From assembly GCF_028476545.1 (NCBI RefSeq), contig NW_026732745.1:1-64000 (forward strand): a stretch of DNA of 64,000 nt, given 5' to 3'. This document shows, one piece after another, positions 23,843 through 35,580 of the stretch. Source of the stretch: Physella acuta (taxonomy: Eukaryota > Mollusca > Gastropoda > Physidae). The first letter of the stretch is position 1, and every line of letters starts with the position of its first letter. The notes under the pieces are model-generated. The model ran no database searches. It saw only the letters and a program-made list of their open reading frames with translations, and was not told where the DNA came from. Both the position numbers and the translations under genes were made by a program.

Positions 23843-25588
23843 CACGGGTTCCCAACCTGGGGGTCGCGACCCCCCTGGGGGTCGCGAAGGTCTTTCTGGG
23901 GGGTCGCCAACTGGTATACTAAACCTTAGTAATTTGAAACACAACATAAATATTTAGAAGAATTTTTGAAATTCGGCTTCATTAACATCACTGGAAATGT
24001 AATAGAGAAGAAACAAAGCGCACTGTACAAAGTTGTTCTCAGTCACGAATCTATGAAATCTTTAAAACTAAAACGTCATTTGAGACAAGTCATTCGGAAC
24101 ACACCGGAAATATATGGAGTTCTTTCGTCGGTAAGAAGCTAGTTGCAGACGCCAGAGACTTGATCAGAACAGGATGTTTTCACCAGCATTAGTGCAAGCA
24201 TCAAATGAAGTCGCGACAGAAAACGCCAAGCAAAAAAAAAACAATAGGAGAAAATCTCACCAAAAGCTTCATGTACTTAAATGTTAAATAACACATTTTT
24301 ATTGAAATTACGCTTTCACCATTGTTTGCTTTTCAAGTTGATAAATTAACAGACGTGAGTTCGTGTTCGCAGTTGCTGTGTCTATATTCATGCGGATGAT
24401 AGCAAAGAAGAGTTGCTCTTTTGTGAAGATAACATGGAGAAAATAAATAGGCCTACCTTTTTGAAACTGGATGATTAAAATGGGTTAGAACGGCTGTGGG
24501 GGTTTGTACGGATGGCGCGCCATCTATGTTTAGCTCAAAATCGGGCTTTCAGAAAACAAAAAAGATTTAGCTCCCTAACCACTACCCTAACCAATTGACA
24601 TCAAGAGTTCATTGCTAGTATAAGGCGTAAATTATATAAAATCTGGAGCCTTCAAAGAACTGAGAAAAAACATTAATATAGATCACGAGGTTCTACTCTT
24701 CTACACTACAGTACGCTGGCTGTCAAACGAAATGTTGTAACTTGAGTTTTTTATTGAAATCTGAAATCAAATTGTTCTTGGAAGTGCAAAGAAAACATGA
24801 CTTTTTGGTATATTTAAAACGACATAGAGTGGTGGTTGGAGAGAGTACCATACCTAGCAGATGTGTTCGAACATCAAGATAAGCTTAACCTGAAGCTTCA
24901 GGTAAAATGAACGGATATTATAACTTTCCATGATAATCTTGGGGTACTTTTATCAAAACTGCAAAATCGGCGAAGAAAATAAATCTTGGAAATATTGTAA
25001 ATTTGAGTTATTTAAAATTTCGAAAGAAGCGATTTCTGGGCATCTTGAATCTCTTGAAAACGGACTGCATCGCTATTTCTCTGAGCTGAAAAAAAGAAGA
25101 ATCTGCATTTACGCATTACCTATTCTCTTCTTCCCTTGATGTTGCCAGCATTCCCGTTGAATTACAAGATGAGTTCTTTTATTTGCAGAATGATTCAGAG
25201 TAAGATGAAAAACGGCAGACACAATTTTGGTGTAGTATTCACCATTCGTACCCAAACATAAGATTGATTGACTTTTCGAGAATACATTTTCAACACTATT
25301 CTTCGATTAAAAACAAAATTAAGATAATTATAATGACATAGGTTGGTGTTAACAAAAAAAAAATTTAATTAAAAAGTTAACCACGAAGGTTTAGTGAATA
25401 GTATGCAATTTTACTCACGCTATTAAAACAGTTATCAAGAGTAGTTCATATTGAAAGTCTACTAGAAAATCTTATTTTAGTGCTTATTAATTTCCATACT
25501 AATTTCGGCTTTTTAATTCTATGGGGGTCGCGGGTCACTTACTTTTTATAAAAGGGGGTCGCCACTCGAAAAAGGTTGGGAACCACTG
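23843..25588 (+). mobile_element. decayed ZBED-type hAT DNA transposon
   Basis: The element is 1746 bp, bounded by inverted ends CACGGGTTCCCAACC and CAGTGGTTCCCAACC (two differences) and by a perfect 8-bp duplication GTCTATAT at 23835-23842 and 25589-25596. Translated pieces in order match the ZBED5/FAM200-like hAT transposase family as I know it. A BED-finger tail, S-H-E-S-M-K-S-L-K-L-K-R-H-L, lies near 24050-24085. V-C-T-D-G-A-P-S-M-F follows at 24502-24531, then V-L-L-F-Y-T-T-V-R-W-L-S near 24690-24725, Y-L-A-D-V-F-E-H near 24850-24875, and H-L-E-S-L-E-N-G-L-H-R-Y-F near 25040-25078. These lie in different frames and are separated by stops, and I see no C-terminal dimerisation region. It is therefore a dead, internally deleted copy. 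Confidence 0.9.
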
Positions 25589-25596
25589 GTCTATAT

Positions 25597-25739
25597 GATA
25601 GATTCGTCAATATATCGATATATGGGGATCTAAATAACTAATCATTGATGTATCATGAGTGTCTAAATGGCAAATTCGTCAATGTATCGATGCATATGGG
25701 GGTGTAAATGACAAGTAAGTTCAATGATATACGAGGGAC
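25597..25739. repeat. distal remainder of split minisatellite
   Basis: The words ATGGGGATCTAAATAACTAA and GATGTATCATGAG match 23790-23834 on the other side of the hAT insertion. This shows that the element landed inside the degenerate end of the array. Confidence 0.75.
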
Positions 25740-25753
25740 TATAAGAGACAAAT

Positions 25754-26011
25754 ATGGGACGGAGTGGTCTAGCTGTAGAGAGCTGGACTGCTAACCCGTA
25801 AGTCTCGAGTTCGAATCCGGGTTCAAGTCAGCAGACCGTCCCTGAGTCCACCCAACTCTGATGGGTACCTAACTCACGTTAGGGAGAGTAAAGGCGGCTG
25901 GGCATAGTGCTGACCACACTATCTCTTCATATGCCGAGGTCACAGAAACAAGTGAACTCTACTTCACTTGCCCCATAGACCGTCAGGTTTGAAGGGAAAC
26001 TTTACTTTACT
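25754..26011 (+). mobile_element. tRNA-derived SINE, family 1, full length
   Basis: This 258-bp copy is flanked by a perfect 14-bp duplication TATAAGAGACAAAT (25740-25753 and 26012-26025). The head carries pol III promoter boxes: an A-box-like TGGTCTAGCTGTAGAGAGC and a B box GTTCGAATCC at 25809-25818. A body with CCCAACTCTGATGGGTACCT and a CACAGAAACAAGTGAAC block follows, ending in a TTTACTTTACTT tail. Further copies are at 59765-60029 (plus) and 46392-46621 (minus). Confidence 0.88.
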
Positions 26012-26025
26012 TATAAGAGACAAAT

Positions 26026-26975
26026 CAGTTATATCATCGATATATCATGGGGTCCAAATTATACGTTCGTTAGTTCAGCGCTGAATGTTCGTCTACATAT
26101 TAAATACTGCAAGCCCCACGTTAACGAACCTCCCGCTGTTTAATTAGCTATGTCAGTAACTCAGTAATTCAACACTGGCAAGGTAAGATGTCAGCTGTCT
26201 TACCTTACAGCTAATCCTTGCACCCAAGCCAATGTCAGTATCGTTAGGTTCTTGTTGTAAACAACTAGATCTAGATCTACTTGGTTTGATAATGGGAGGA
26301 TGTATTGGGAAATACGATAAAGTAAATGTAATCTAAAATTATTTACTTGACATTTCACTAGTTAAAATCTTGTCATGTCCATTTTTATCGCGGTGGTAAA
26401 ACATTCAAGCCACGGTACATATAGTGTTTTTTTTAGTTCTTGCTACTAAATTTACTTCTGTCAATTGTACCCCACTCCCCCTCACAAAAAAACTCCACTA
26501 GTTTCGATATATTATTGTCTAAATTGCCATAATCACCAATCTTCATCCTATGCTGTATAAATAAATGCACGAAACCAACACAAATAACATCAACGTCAGT
26601 AGAGATAAACCAGCAAGAGAGATCAGCTAAAAATTGCCTTGACCTGTTTAGTAGCTCAGCGCTTTAAATTGGGACAAATCCATGTTGCTCCGAACCGGGG
26701 GAGGGGAGGAGGGGGGATTTGGCCCAATTCCAAGCTGCTACCAGCAGGAAGGGCGTTTTTTTTTTCTTGGCTTGTTTTAAATAGTTCAGAGTTCACTCAC
26801 CTTTATTGTGCTGATCTATCTAGTTTGTCTGATATCTATTCTCTATTACTTTATGAGTATCTATTAGATATATGTTGTGTATAGAGTTAGACTGTAAAAT
26901 ATCTATTGTAGTGCAAGTTTGTATCTTTTTCTTGTAAAGATCAACAGTAAATGTGTTTTCGTTTCAGTTGTATTA
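26026..26975. other. intron-like DNA without exon
   Basis: No gene recognised. GGCAAGGTAAGATGTCAGC and a following CTTACCTTACAGC at about 26178-26212 look splice-like, but they form part of an inverted repeat and lack a coding frame. Confidence 0.35.
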
Positions 26976-27145
26976 GTTTCAATTTAGAGATCAGTATAAT
27001 AAACTATTCCTAAATATCAAGGTTTCTTTGTTATATTTAGCTATGTTTTCATTGCGTTTCAGTGTAGAGATCAATATAATGACCTATTCCTAAATATCGA
27101 GCTTTCAATGTTTATATTTAGCTAAGTATTCATTATTGAATTAAT
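26976..27145. repeat. two-copy tandem repeat of about 85 bp
   Basis: The block TAGAGATCAGTATAATAAAC with CTATTCCTAAATATC is repeated once, at about 27064, with moderate divergence. Confidence 0.7.
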
Positions 27146-30050
27146 TCGGAATGTATACTACTATTACTACATTAGCATTTTAATGAAAGTGTTTTTTGAT
27201 ATTCAACAACTGAACTTGAGTTCGTGGGATGATAAAAAAGTATAATAACAAATGTGGCTAAAGTTACAGTAAACCAATTAGAGATACACCACATTAGGCC
27301 TTGATGAATGCTATACAGAAACAGCGATAGTATTCTGTTAGATATAATCTTCCAACCTTTTTCTATACAAACCTAGATCTCGTACATACACGGAAAGGTT
27401 GTACCATTGAATACCATTGTATTAAAAGATCATGGGAAAAGCGTGCTTTGTTTCTGTTATATTACATTTCGAATAGTTCATAGAATAATTTCACCCCCCC
27501 CCCCCCTACAGTGTAGAAGAAATCAGTTGGGCCCGTCACACCGTGCCCCGTGTGTTTGTGAAGGTATCCGCTATCCATCGTTGAACTTTGCCACCGTCTT
27601 TCTGTCGGTTAATCCAAGCCGGTCTCGTCCTAGAGACGTCACTCGGGAGATAAAGCCTCGTGTAGGATATGATTTTATATGTCAGTCACTTGTGTAGTGT
27701 CCTCACAGTTAGTCTTTTTCGTCATATGTATGTGTATATGTTTATGTATATTATGTGTATGTGTTTGTGTCTAATTTATTGTTTGAAAAATAATCTACAA
27801 CACATTACGATGTCAGTATTGATTAGTCATTTTGAAAATTATGGAATTGTGGTCAAGCATAGTACGCGATTGCCAATCCGAAGTTTTCAGTTCGGTTGTC
27901 CCTTTGTGCTTATACTTCCCCATTATCGGTCATATTAAAACAATACATTCTACTTCATATTTCGCCCAGTAAAAAATGCGTAAAATATGTTATATCGCTA
28001 TTTTCAGTAAAATAAAAGTGTCCAGTTACTCATCAAGTAATTTAAGAAATAAATCCACTTTGTTCAGCATATCATCAATCTGTTGATTACTTTTTGCGCG
28101 TATATTTATTCGAACCGAACAATTCCAATTAAGCGGTTTAAAAAAAAAACCCTGATTGAACGAGTTATCTCGGTGTCTATGAACTCTAGCGTGTACCCCG
28201 TGACTCCCGTACGAGATTGACTTAAACCCAAGTCCACCTTGGACTTAGTACTCCAGCCACCTGTTGAGTTATTCAATTAAGATAGGGCTTTGTTGACTTT
28301 TGTTCTACGCTTATTGTCCAAATCATCGGACACGCCTACGCTCTGCTTTGCACACCGGTGCAGTATTGGATGATTCTCGTTCATCAAAGGCTATGGGCTA
28401 TTGGTTATTTTAATAAGACGATGGTTCGCTAATTTATTGCAGCGCATACTTGAAATTCTTAGTTGTTTTTATTACGTGTGAAAAAAAATGGTCCTTTGAT
28501 TTTGTACTGATGAAGTAAGGTTCGCGTATTACTTTGACATAACAATATTCCTAGCCGCTGTTTTAAAGCAAATACAATTAGAGCTGGGTGAACTCTGGGA
28601 GACCGAACTCACTTTTGGTCAGCGTTTTGTATACTCGACCTGGTCGTCTTAGTTTTTACTGCATGCAGTGTGGCAAACAACAGATGATGAAAATGTATGT
28701 ATCTCGTACATACACGCCTTAACACAAGCTTGCTTTAGAGGCATCAAGTAGCCCATAAGTAGTGGCATACAACTGTGAGGCACTTAGTCGTATTTTTTTC
28801 ATGCCGACACAACTACTAATGCAACTTCTCATCTCTATTGACGGCACCACACGCGAAAGGCAAATTTTGTTTTGTAAAAAAAAAATTGAATTTTTTTAGT
28901 TTATTTGTATCCAAGCTATTTTTGATGCTTTAAACAAATTAACAGTGCCATAAAACAATTTTATATTGTGAAGTTCTCTTCCCTCCCCCCCCCCCCCCTC
29001 ACACCTGGTAAGGACGACGCCCCCACCCGCCCCCCACTATCTAGCGACAGGCTAGACCATCCACCAACTTGAAGTAAGACTCTCCTTCCATTATCTGACC
29101 ACGTCCTCGCCATGGTCCACACACAACCAATCGCCTCACTCCGGACGTCCCTTTATCTTCACCCTAAACTCGTCCTTACACTAGAGTTACGCCTTATCTA
29201 CGCCCGGCTTGTAATCGAATCCTCTTTGATGAGCGCAACTCGCTTCAATTGGGTTCACTTTGTCGTGTTCGCCGTTTTCAATTCTGTAATAAACGGTTGA
29301 TATTACGCGTTTATTTCACGGAGAATATGTTGTTAAAAAATTTACACGTTTATAGTAGTATGAATAAGTCCCAGTTCACTACCAACGTAAGAATTTAAGT
29401 TTTGAATACCGATCCGGCTAAAATTTTAGTATAGAGATTATTCATGAGCCCAATCTGACCATTATAGATTAACGGAGAAGTCTCGTGCTGACCTTACTCA
29501 TAAAAAATATGACCCCTGCCGAAAAATACACACAGACACCCAGTAAACAAGTCCGACAGTAAAGCAAATACATTTCTCAACAATAGAAGGTTCAAATACT
29601 GATACAGTCAAGGTATTAGCGTTGTCTAGCCAACCTTGTTACCCCTGCCGGGTAGATAACAGTAAAACAAGCACAAAAGTAACAATACCAATATTTCTCA
29701 GCAGTTGAGTCCATACAGCGCAAACAACTGTATCGGGTTTTGTGAAAAGTAGACGTAGTCAACATAGTTTCGCTTGTTTACGTATCCTTTATTCTTATCC
29801 TTCAATTATACGAAAATCATGAGTTTAAACACACATAATTCAGTGTTGTAGTCGTAGGTTTGCCTTAAAAAAAAGTTTTTCATAACTGGCATTCAACAAC
29901 TCGTATTTTGATTGTAAATCACCTCCCCCTCCCTCACAACACACATACAAGCTGTTAGGACACATGTGGCAAATTACTGTTGAATGATAAAACACTAATA
30001 TTAACATACAATAAGGCGTTTGTAGGATCATGGCCACTGTAAAAGTAGGA
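27146..30050. other. long intron-like stretch, no exon
   Basis: No coding segment with splice sites recognised. Poly-C runs occur near 27494-27507 and 28984-28998. A fragment near 28570-28620 (GAGCTGGGTGAACTC) resembles the body of SINE family 1 on the minus strand. Short frames at 27407, 27669 and 29112 have no recognisable features. Confidence 0.4.
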
Positions 30051-30056
30051 CACGTT

Positions 30057-30254
30057 GTGTTTGTATTTTCTAATAATTGTTTCATCCATCGTTTTCTAAT
30101 AAATGTTTCATCCATCGTTTTCTAACAACTGTTTCATCCATCGTTTTCTAACAATTGTTTCATCCATCGTTTTCTAACAATTGTTTCATCCATCGTTTTC
30201 TAACAATTGTTTCATCCATCGTTTTCTAACCATGGTTTCATCCACCGTTTTCAG
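30057..30254. repeat. 26-bp minisatellite running into a 3' splice site
   Basis: The unit CATCCATCGTTTTCTAACAA plus TTGTTT is repeated about seven times. Each unit holds a pyrimidine stretch and TTCTAAC, which resembles a metazoan branch-point consensus. The last copy reads CATCCACCGTTTTCAG and ends exactly at the acceptor of the exon at 30255. Confidence 0.88.
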
Positions 30255-30329
30255 ACGAAGATGGGGCATCGTACATCCCGCCCGTGTCTCAGGCCGTGTC
30301 GGGTGAATCAGTGATGACCATCATCAGAG
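30255..30329 (+). CDS. 75-nt phase-1 exon
   Basis: It lies between CCGTTTTCAG and GGTGAGTCC, both good splice sites. Joined to the preceding exon (one nucleotide left over) it reads Y-E-D-G-A-S-Y-I-P-P-V-S-Q-A-V-S-G-E-S-V and then M-T-I-I-R, with no stop, and leaves one nucleotide. The length is 25 codons, phase 1 to phase 1, so skipping it would preserve the frame. The peptide is less low-complexity than the first exon. Its acceptor is the terminal unit of the 26-bp minisatellite immediately upstream. The family is not recognised. Confidence 0.74.
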
Positions 30330-31322
30330 GTGAGTCCACGTCATTATCTAGGTTTAACCCATCCGTCCGACTTTTGGGTTAGGCTTCTCAGATGAAAAAT
30401 AATCAATTAGGTCCTAATTCAACTGTTGATCAATGTCTTAATTCAACTGTTGATCAATGTCCTAATGACACTTTTACTCTAAAAGTAATAGTTTCCAGAT
30501 TGTCAAACATCTTGATACAGTTTTGTTGGTCCAGTTTTTCTAACTTACTTTAGTTACAAATATTTAATTTACAGGTGTTACCTTTACCCTCCCCTTATGA
30601 GTGATTTTCCACTTAAGGCGATCTCCCCCCCCCCCCCCCCCACCCACCCTCTTATTACTTCCCACACAGAAATTGTATATCGTGCACGACAAAATAGAGA
30701 TGTTTTTTGTACGCATCTTTTCAATAGCAGCAAAGAGTGATAAGGTTAAAACCTATAGAGCGATGACTATCTCTGTCTAAAAAAAAAACATTCTTCCAAT
30801 GGGAGTGTTTCTGTGTTAACACCGGTTCATATTCGACTCGATTTTAATTATCTGTTCACACGGGAGCGGTTCTATTTATAGTTAAAACGCCTCTTATATA
30901 ATTTAACTATTTTACGTCGCCTACGTAGTTTCCGGCGGCTTAATATCATATTCGTTCTGCCCCTACCTGCCTCCTTACATATTCGATATGCCCGCCACAT
31001 GCCCTGATATAACCGATATGCCTACCACCTTTCCTTAGGCATAACCGATATGCACACCACCATTTATTCAATACGCCTGTATGCTGACACTCTTACAATC
31101 TTTCTAGATTTTAAGTCATGTAGTTTATTAATTAGAACGCCCGGTAGAAGTTTGTTTAGTTTCCATTCTAGGTGTGTAAATTTTACATTGCGTAACCCGA
31201 GGTCCTTGCGTGTTAAAATCGCGTTTAAAACTTATTCATCGGGTCCTCTATAGTTTAAATGTCGCACTAGGTTTTTTAATGTATGACTAGTACTTTTCAC
31301 GCAACTGGTAGATAGCTTGAAA
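30330..31322. other. intron with small repeats
   Basis: A 24-bp duplication containing CAACTGTTGATCAATGTC lies near 30417-30463. A poly-C run lies at about 30626-30640. Three or four degenerate units like CGATATGCCYRCCACC occur at 30985-31060. No exon seen. Confidence 0.45.
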
Positions 31323-31500
31323 CTACAAAATGGTTTGTTCTTCTGGGTGAGGGAAAGCGTGTGATTGTTTACTCCAAAAGTTCCGAGTTCGGATCCCGGG
31401 TAGATAAGGTTTGTTAGGTGGGGACAGCAACCTATCTAGGAGAGAGAACTCTAGAACCAAAACAATAGCAACCTTGCATATTGTTTTTGGATGGAAGCAA
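31323..31500 (+). mobile_element. SINE-like element, family 2
   Basis: A B-box-like GAGTTCGGATCCCGGG near 31386 is followed by AACCTATCTAGGAGAGAGAA and CTCTAGAACCAAAACAATAG. The same order of motifs, on the opposite strand, occurs at about 59560-59725, which supports a dispersed family. Target duplications were not resolved, so the edges are approximate. Confidence 0.55.
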
Positions 31501-31847
31501 ATACAGAAGGAAAAGCGGGTTGGAGTCGGAGTAAACGGGCAAATTAGCAATATTGGCACGTAATACCCGATAGTGTTGGTGGATATCTCCTTCAAAAAAA
31601 TAAAAATAAAATAATAACGAAGTTCTTCTCGCTTAACCAGCAATAACTAACGTATCCAGCTGTTAATTCTCCTAATGTTAGTGACGTTTGTTAAAGTTTT
31701 GGGTTAAGGTTAAATTTAGGGTCACGATACCATCACATTAAGAAAACCACCCGCCCTGTAAGTGCCCGTGTTATGTGACCTCGGGTTCCGCCGAAGACTT
31801 GCGACAAGAACATAGGCCTAAACTCGTGTGATGCTCGTTGTTTTCAG

Positions 31848-31925
31848 AGGATCCTGCGTCCAGCACACCACACCCTGTTCCCTACTCCCCGAGCAATAGC
31901 GAGGGGCGGTTGTCCATTGGAACAG
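31848..31925 (+). CDS. 78-nt phase-1 exon with Y-S-P motif
   Basis: The boundaries are TGTTTTCAG on the left and GGTGGGTG on the right. In the frame set by the previous exon it reads E-D-P-A-S-S-T-P-H-P-V-P-Y-S-P-S-N-S-E-G and then R-L-S-I-G-T, without stops. It is 26 codons long, phase 1 to phase 1. The P-H-P-V-P-Y-S-P core resembles the P-H-S-V-Q-Y-S-P core of the next exon, which suggests the two arose by exon duplication. The S-P pair is a possible proline-directed kinase site; that is inference. Confidence 0.75.
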
Positions 31926-32810
31926 GTGGGTGATTTTTTGTTTGTTTTAAACATAGACTTCTTTTTTTTTTCATGAGTTTAGAGCCATTGCTTTCAATTC
32001 AATTTTTTTTTTAATAAAGAAATTTAAATTTCTAAATTTAAACTTATTTTTTCTTGATACAATAATACAATAGGAAGTAAATAGCGAGGGGCGTTTAAAA
32101 ATTAGTGACTATCATAAAATAAATATAGTACAAATTTACAAATTCAGTCTCGTACAAATCAATAAACGAAAAACAAGTAAATACTGAAGAGATAGGATGC
32201 TGTCAGGTGTATCAGGGTTAGCCTGAAACTAAGATTCGCGTTGATCACATAGAGCCGGGGTCAAAAGGTCACTTCACACCTTGAGGCCTTACAATTCCGA
32301 GGTTTATATTTGAACCGTTTATCACAGGTAATGCTAACTAGTTGCTGTGGTGTCTTCGCCTCCTTGTTAATTGTTTAAAACATCATAGGTTTTATAGTAG
32401 TGATGGTTGTTTTTTTTTCTGTGTTTTAATTATTATTTGTATACCTTTTTAACTATGCATAAAAATAAATCTCTAGGCTAATTTGTATAATAATTGTTTA
32501 TTAAACATTTAAAGTAGTTTCCATGTCAATTCTAAACAGACTTTCATGTCTTGTTTTTTTTACCATAAGTAAACTTAGTCACGGCCTGTTCTATCCGCCC
32601 ATCATCGAATATTAAAAAGGAAGTAAAAACCTTTCACATAGATTGAAACCCACGCGAGGTCAGCTAGCTCGGCACAAAACAACTATAAATCGATGACTAT
32701 TTCGTTAGGTTTTTTCATAAACATTTGGCAAATAGTTTTTTTTTCTCTCTCAATTTGGACGTCGTGGTCGGTACTTGGGGAGTAAAGGAGCCGGAAATAA
32801 GGAGTAAAAC
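31926..32810. other. AT-rich intron
   Basis: No exon or element recognised. A phrase matching the exon just upstream (AGCGAGGGGCG) recurs at 32082-32092 but is too short to interpret. Confidence 0.4.
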
Positions 32811-32814
32811 GTGT

Positions 32815-33800
32815 GCCGCCTCGTTAGGTCGGTTGATGTGGGGCTGCACTGTTGTGCAAGTGTCAAGTTGGTTGTGGGTATTGGTGGAAATGCCAAGTTG
32901 ACTGTGGTTTCATTAGCGGAGGCATGAAACGTTGACTGTAGAAGTGGTACATTTTCTGTCAAGTTGACTGGTGTCATTACTGTAGGAATGAAAATTGTGG
33001 AAGAGTAAAAAGTTGACTTGCATCATTATTGAAGGAATGAAAAGTTGACTTTAGAGGTGGCAAGTTATTGTAGAAATGCCAAGTTGACTGGTGTCATTAC
33101 TGGAGGAATGAAAAGTTGACTTTAGAGGTGGCAAGTTATTGTAGAAATGCTAAGTTGACTAGTGTCATTACTGTAGGAATGAGAAGTTGACTGTTGTATC
33201 ATTTGTGGAGAAATGCCAAGTCGACTATCGTGTCATTACTGGAGGAATGAAAAGTTGACTTTAGAGGTGGCAAGTTATTGTAGAAATGCCAAGTTGACTG
33301 GTGTCATTACTGGAGGAATGAAAAGTTGACTTTAGAGGTGGCAAGTTATTGTAGAAATGCTAAGTTGACTAGTGTCATTACTGTAGGAATGAAAGGTTGA
33401 CTGTTGTATCATTTGTGGAAGAATGAAAAGTTGACTGTTGTATCATTTGTGGAAGAATGAAAAGTTGACTGTTGTATCATTTGTGGAGGAATGAAAAGTT
33501 GACTTTAAAAGGTGGCAAGTTATTGTACAAATGCCAAGTTGACTGTAGTGTCATTAGTAGAGGATTGCCAAGTTTACTGTAGATGATATATCAAGTTAAC
33601 TGTTCAGCTGAAGAAATGACGGATTGACTCTAAGAATGTCAAGCTGATTGTAGAAATGCAAATATCAATACTTAAGAAGTGCCAAAATTTAATGCAACAG
33701 CAAGTTGATTATTGATAAAAATGTCAAGGTGGTTGTACTGTGGACATGTCAAATTTAATACATTGCTGTAGTAGTCCCAAGTTAGCTGTAACAGGAGCTA
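32815..33800. repeat. minisatellite with AAGTTGACT core
   Basis: Units of about 32-35 bp such as GGAATGAAAAGTTGACT followed by TTAGAGGTGGCAAGTTATTG recur at least 20 times. They form higher-order blocks (33080-33180 is repeated at about 33240-33370). The ends decay gradually. Confidence 0.88.
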
Positions 33801-34550
33801 TTGCCAATGTTGAGTCACTGTCCTGTAGAAACTAATATGAAAACTCAATGCTAACAGCAGTCGTGTCTGTGAACACCTTGAAAAATGACATTTTGACTAG
33901 TCATGAATTTGTGAGCAATCATCGTGTAATACAGGACGCATGCACCGAGTGCGGGTGTACAGAAAAAAAAATCAACACACAAAACATAACGAGGCTGCTA
34001 TCTCTTGAAGAAATAGATCCGTTTTTTTTTTTGGTCCATTATTAAAATACCTTAGTTCTTGACACATTTTGTTTTCTGAATCATGCACTGATCTTGACTT
34101 TACTTGCACTATTTTAATATATTTTACTAATTCGATTTCGAACTGAGTACATTCGAGAACTTCAGTGACCTTCCTCCTCCCTATTTGTTGAGGTGCTTTG
34201 CTTTCGAGTAAAATGTCGATTTCCGGAAGTATTGTTGTACTGTTAAATGTTTGTAAAATACAGTATTGTTATAAATTATTTATACGTTATATAAGTATTA
34301 CATGCAGTATTGCCAACAATTCATTGAATATGAATTACATGTAGTTTTACGAAACTACTTATAAAACAGCTTATAACAGTAATAGCATTTACCACTATTC
34401 ACAAAACAGGTATTACATATAGTAATATTTCGTACTTATAAGAAAACGTACGTATTTAGCAACCAACACGTTTTGTTTAGTATTACACACGCTTTAGTGG
34501 CGGGATAAAACTTACCCCAATGTATATTTCCTATATATCAGGCTGCATCA
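33801..34550. other. AT-rich intron
   Basis: No exon recognised. A short frame at 33848-34045 has no recognisable features. Confidence 0.4.
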
Positions 34551-34552
34551 TT

Positions 34553-34765
34553 GTTGAAATATAACCCTAGTTATGTCTCCCGTATATTTAGCAGTTTTAC
34601 TAAAGCTGCTCTAATGTTGAAATATCACCCTAGGTATATTTCCCGTATAGTTAGTAAGTTAACGAAATCTTGCGCTAATTTTGAGGTATCACCCTAGGTA
34701 TGTTTCCCGTATATTTAGTAAGTTTACAAAAACTTGCGCTAATGTTGAAGTATCACCAATGTTAT
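34553..34765. repeat. 64-bp repeat just upstream of an exon
   Basis: Units with GTTGAAATATCACCCTAGG, TTTCCCGTATATTTAG and TTGCGCTAAT start at about 34553, 34616, 34680 and 34744. The last, partial unit leads directly into the acceptor of the exon at 34783. Confidence 0.85.
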
Positions 34766-34782
34766 TCTGGTGTGTGTTTCAG

Positions 34783-34824
34783 ATGACGCTAATTTGCCTC
34801 ATTCTGTCCAGTACTCGCCAACAG
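34783..34824 (+). CDS. 42-nt phase-1 microexon with Y-S-P motif
   Basis: The boundaries are TGTGTGTTTCAG and GGTAAACC. In the inherited frame it reads D-D-A-N-L-P-H-S-V-Q-Y-S-P-T, 14 codons, phase 1 in and out, so it can be included or skipped without frame change. The motif P-H-S-V-Q-Y-S-P parallels P-H-P-V-P-Y-S-P of the previous exon and L-Q-F-S-P of the next. A 64-bp tandem repeat ends about 15 bp before its acceptor, and another array starts about 120 bp after its donor. The short length alone would be weak evidence; the agreement of frame, phase and motif is what supports it. Confidence 0.66.
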
Positions 34825-34939
34825 GTAAACCTAGCTCTTTCTATCCTCAACCAGACCTGTGTCTGGGCGTGTTCTAATGTAACGCTAACCGCTAACCTGT
34901 TCATGTACACTTACTAACACATGTCTAACCTAATAGCCT

Positions 34940-35580
34940 GTGTCTAACATTGTAGCCCAATGGCTTACACAGCAGCCCGAATGACACGTTGTAGCCCATA
35001 CGGCTTACATTGTAGCCCAAATGACTTAAGTTGTAGCCCAATGCCTTACACAGCAGCCCGAATGACTTACGTTGTAGCCCATACGGCTTACATTGTAGCC
35101 CAAATGACTTGAGTTGTAGCCCAATGCTTTACACTGTAGCCCAAATGACTTACGTTGTAGCCCATACGGCTTACATTGTAGCCCAAATGACTTACATTGT
35201 AGCCCAATGCCTTACACTGTAGACCGAATGACTTACTTTGTAGCCCATACGGCTTACATTGTAGCCCAAATGACTTAAGTTGTAGCCCAATGCCTTACAC
35301 AGCAGCCCGAATGACTTACGTTGTAGCCCATACGGCTTACATTGTAGCCCAAATGACTTACATTGTAGCCCAATGCCTTACACTGCGGCACAAATGACTT
35401 ACATTGTAGCCCAAATGACTTAAGTTGTAGCCCAGTGCCTTACACTGCGGCACAAATGACTTACATTGTAGCCCAAATGACTTGAGTTGTAGCCCAATGC
35501 CTTACACTGTAGCCCCAAATGGCTTGCTCTGCAACCCAATAGCTTACACGGTAGCCTAGTATGAAGGGCTGTAGCCTCTA
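34940..35580. repeat. minisatellite with TTGTAGCCCAAATGACTTA units
   Basis: Basic units of 18-20 bp (TTGTAGCCCAAATGACTTAC, TTGTAGCCCATACGGCTTAC, and TTGTAGCCCAATGCCTTACA) alternate in a higher-order pattern for about 640 bp. It lies in the intron downstream of the microexon at 34783. Confidence 0.93.

Noticed and set aside
25754-25830. Stand-alone tRNA gene
   Set aside because: The tRNA-like A and B boxes belong to the head of a SINE with body, tail and target duplication.
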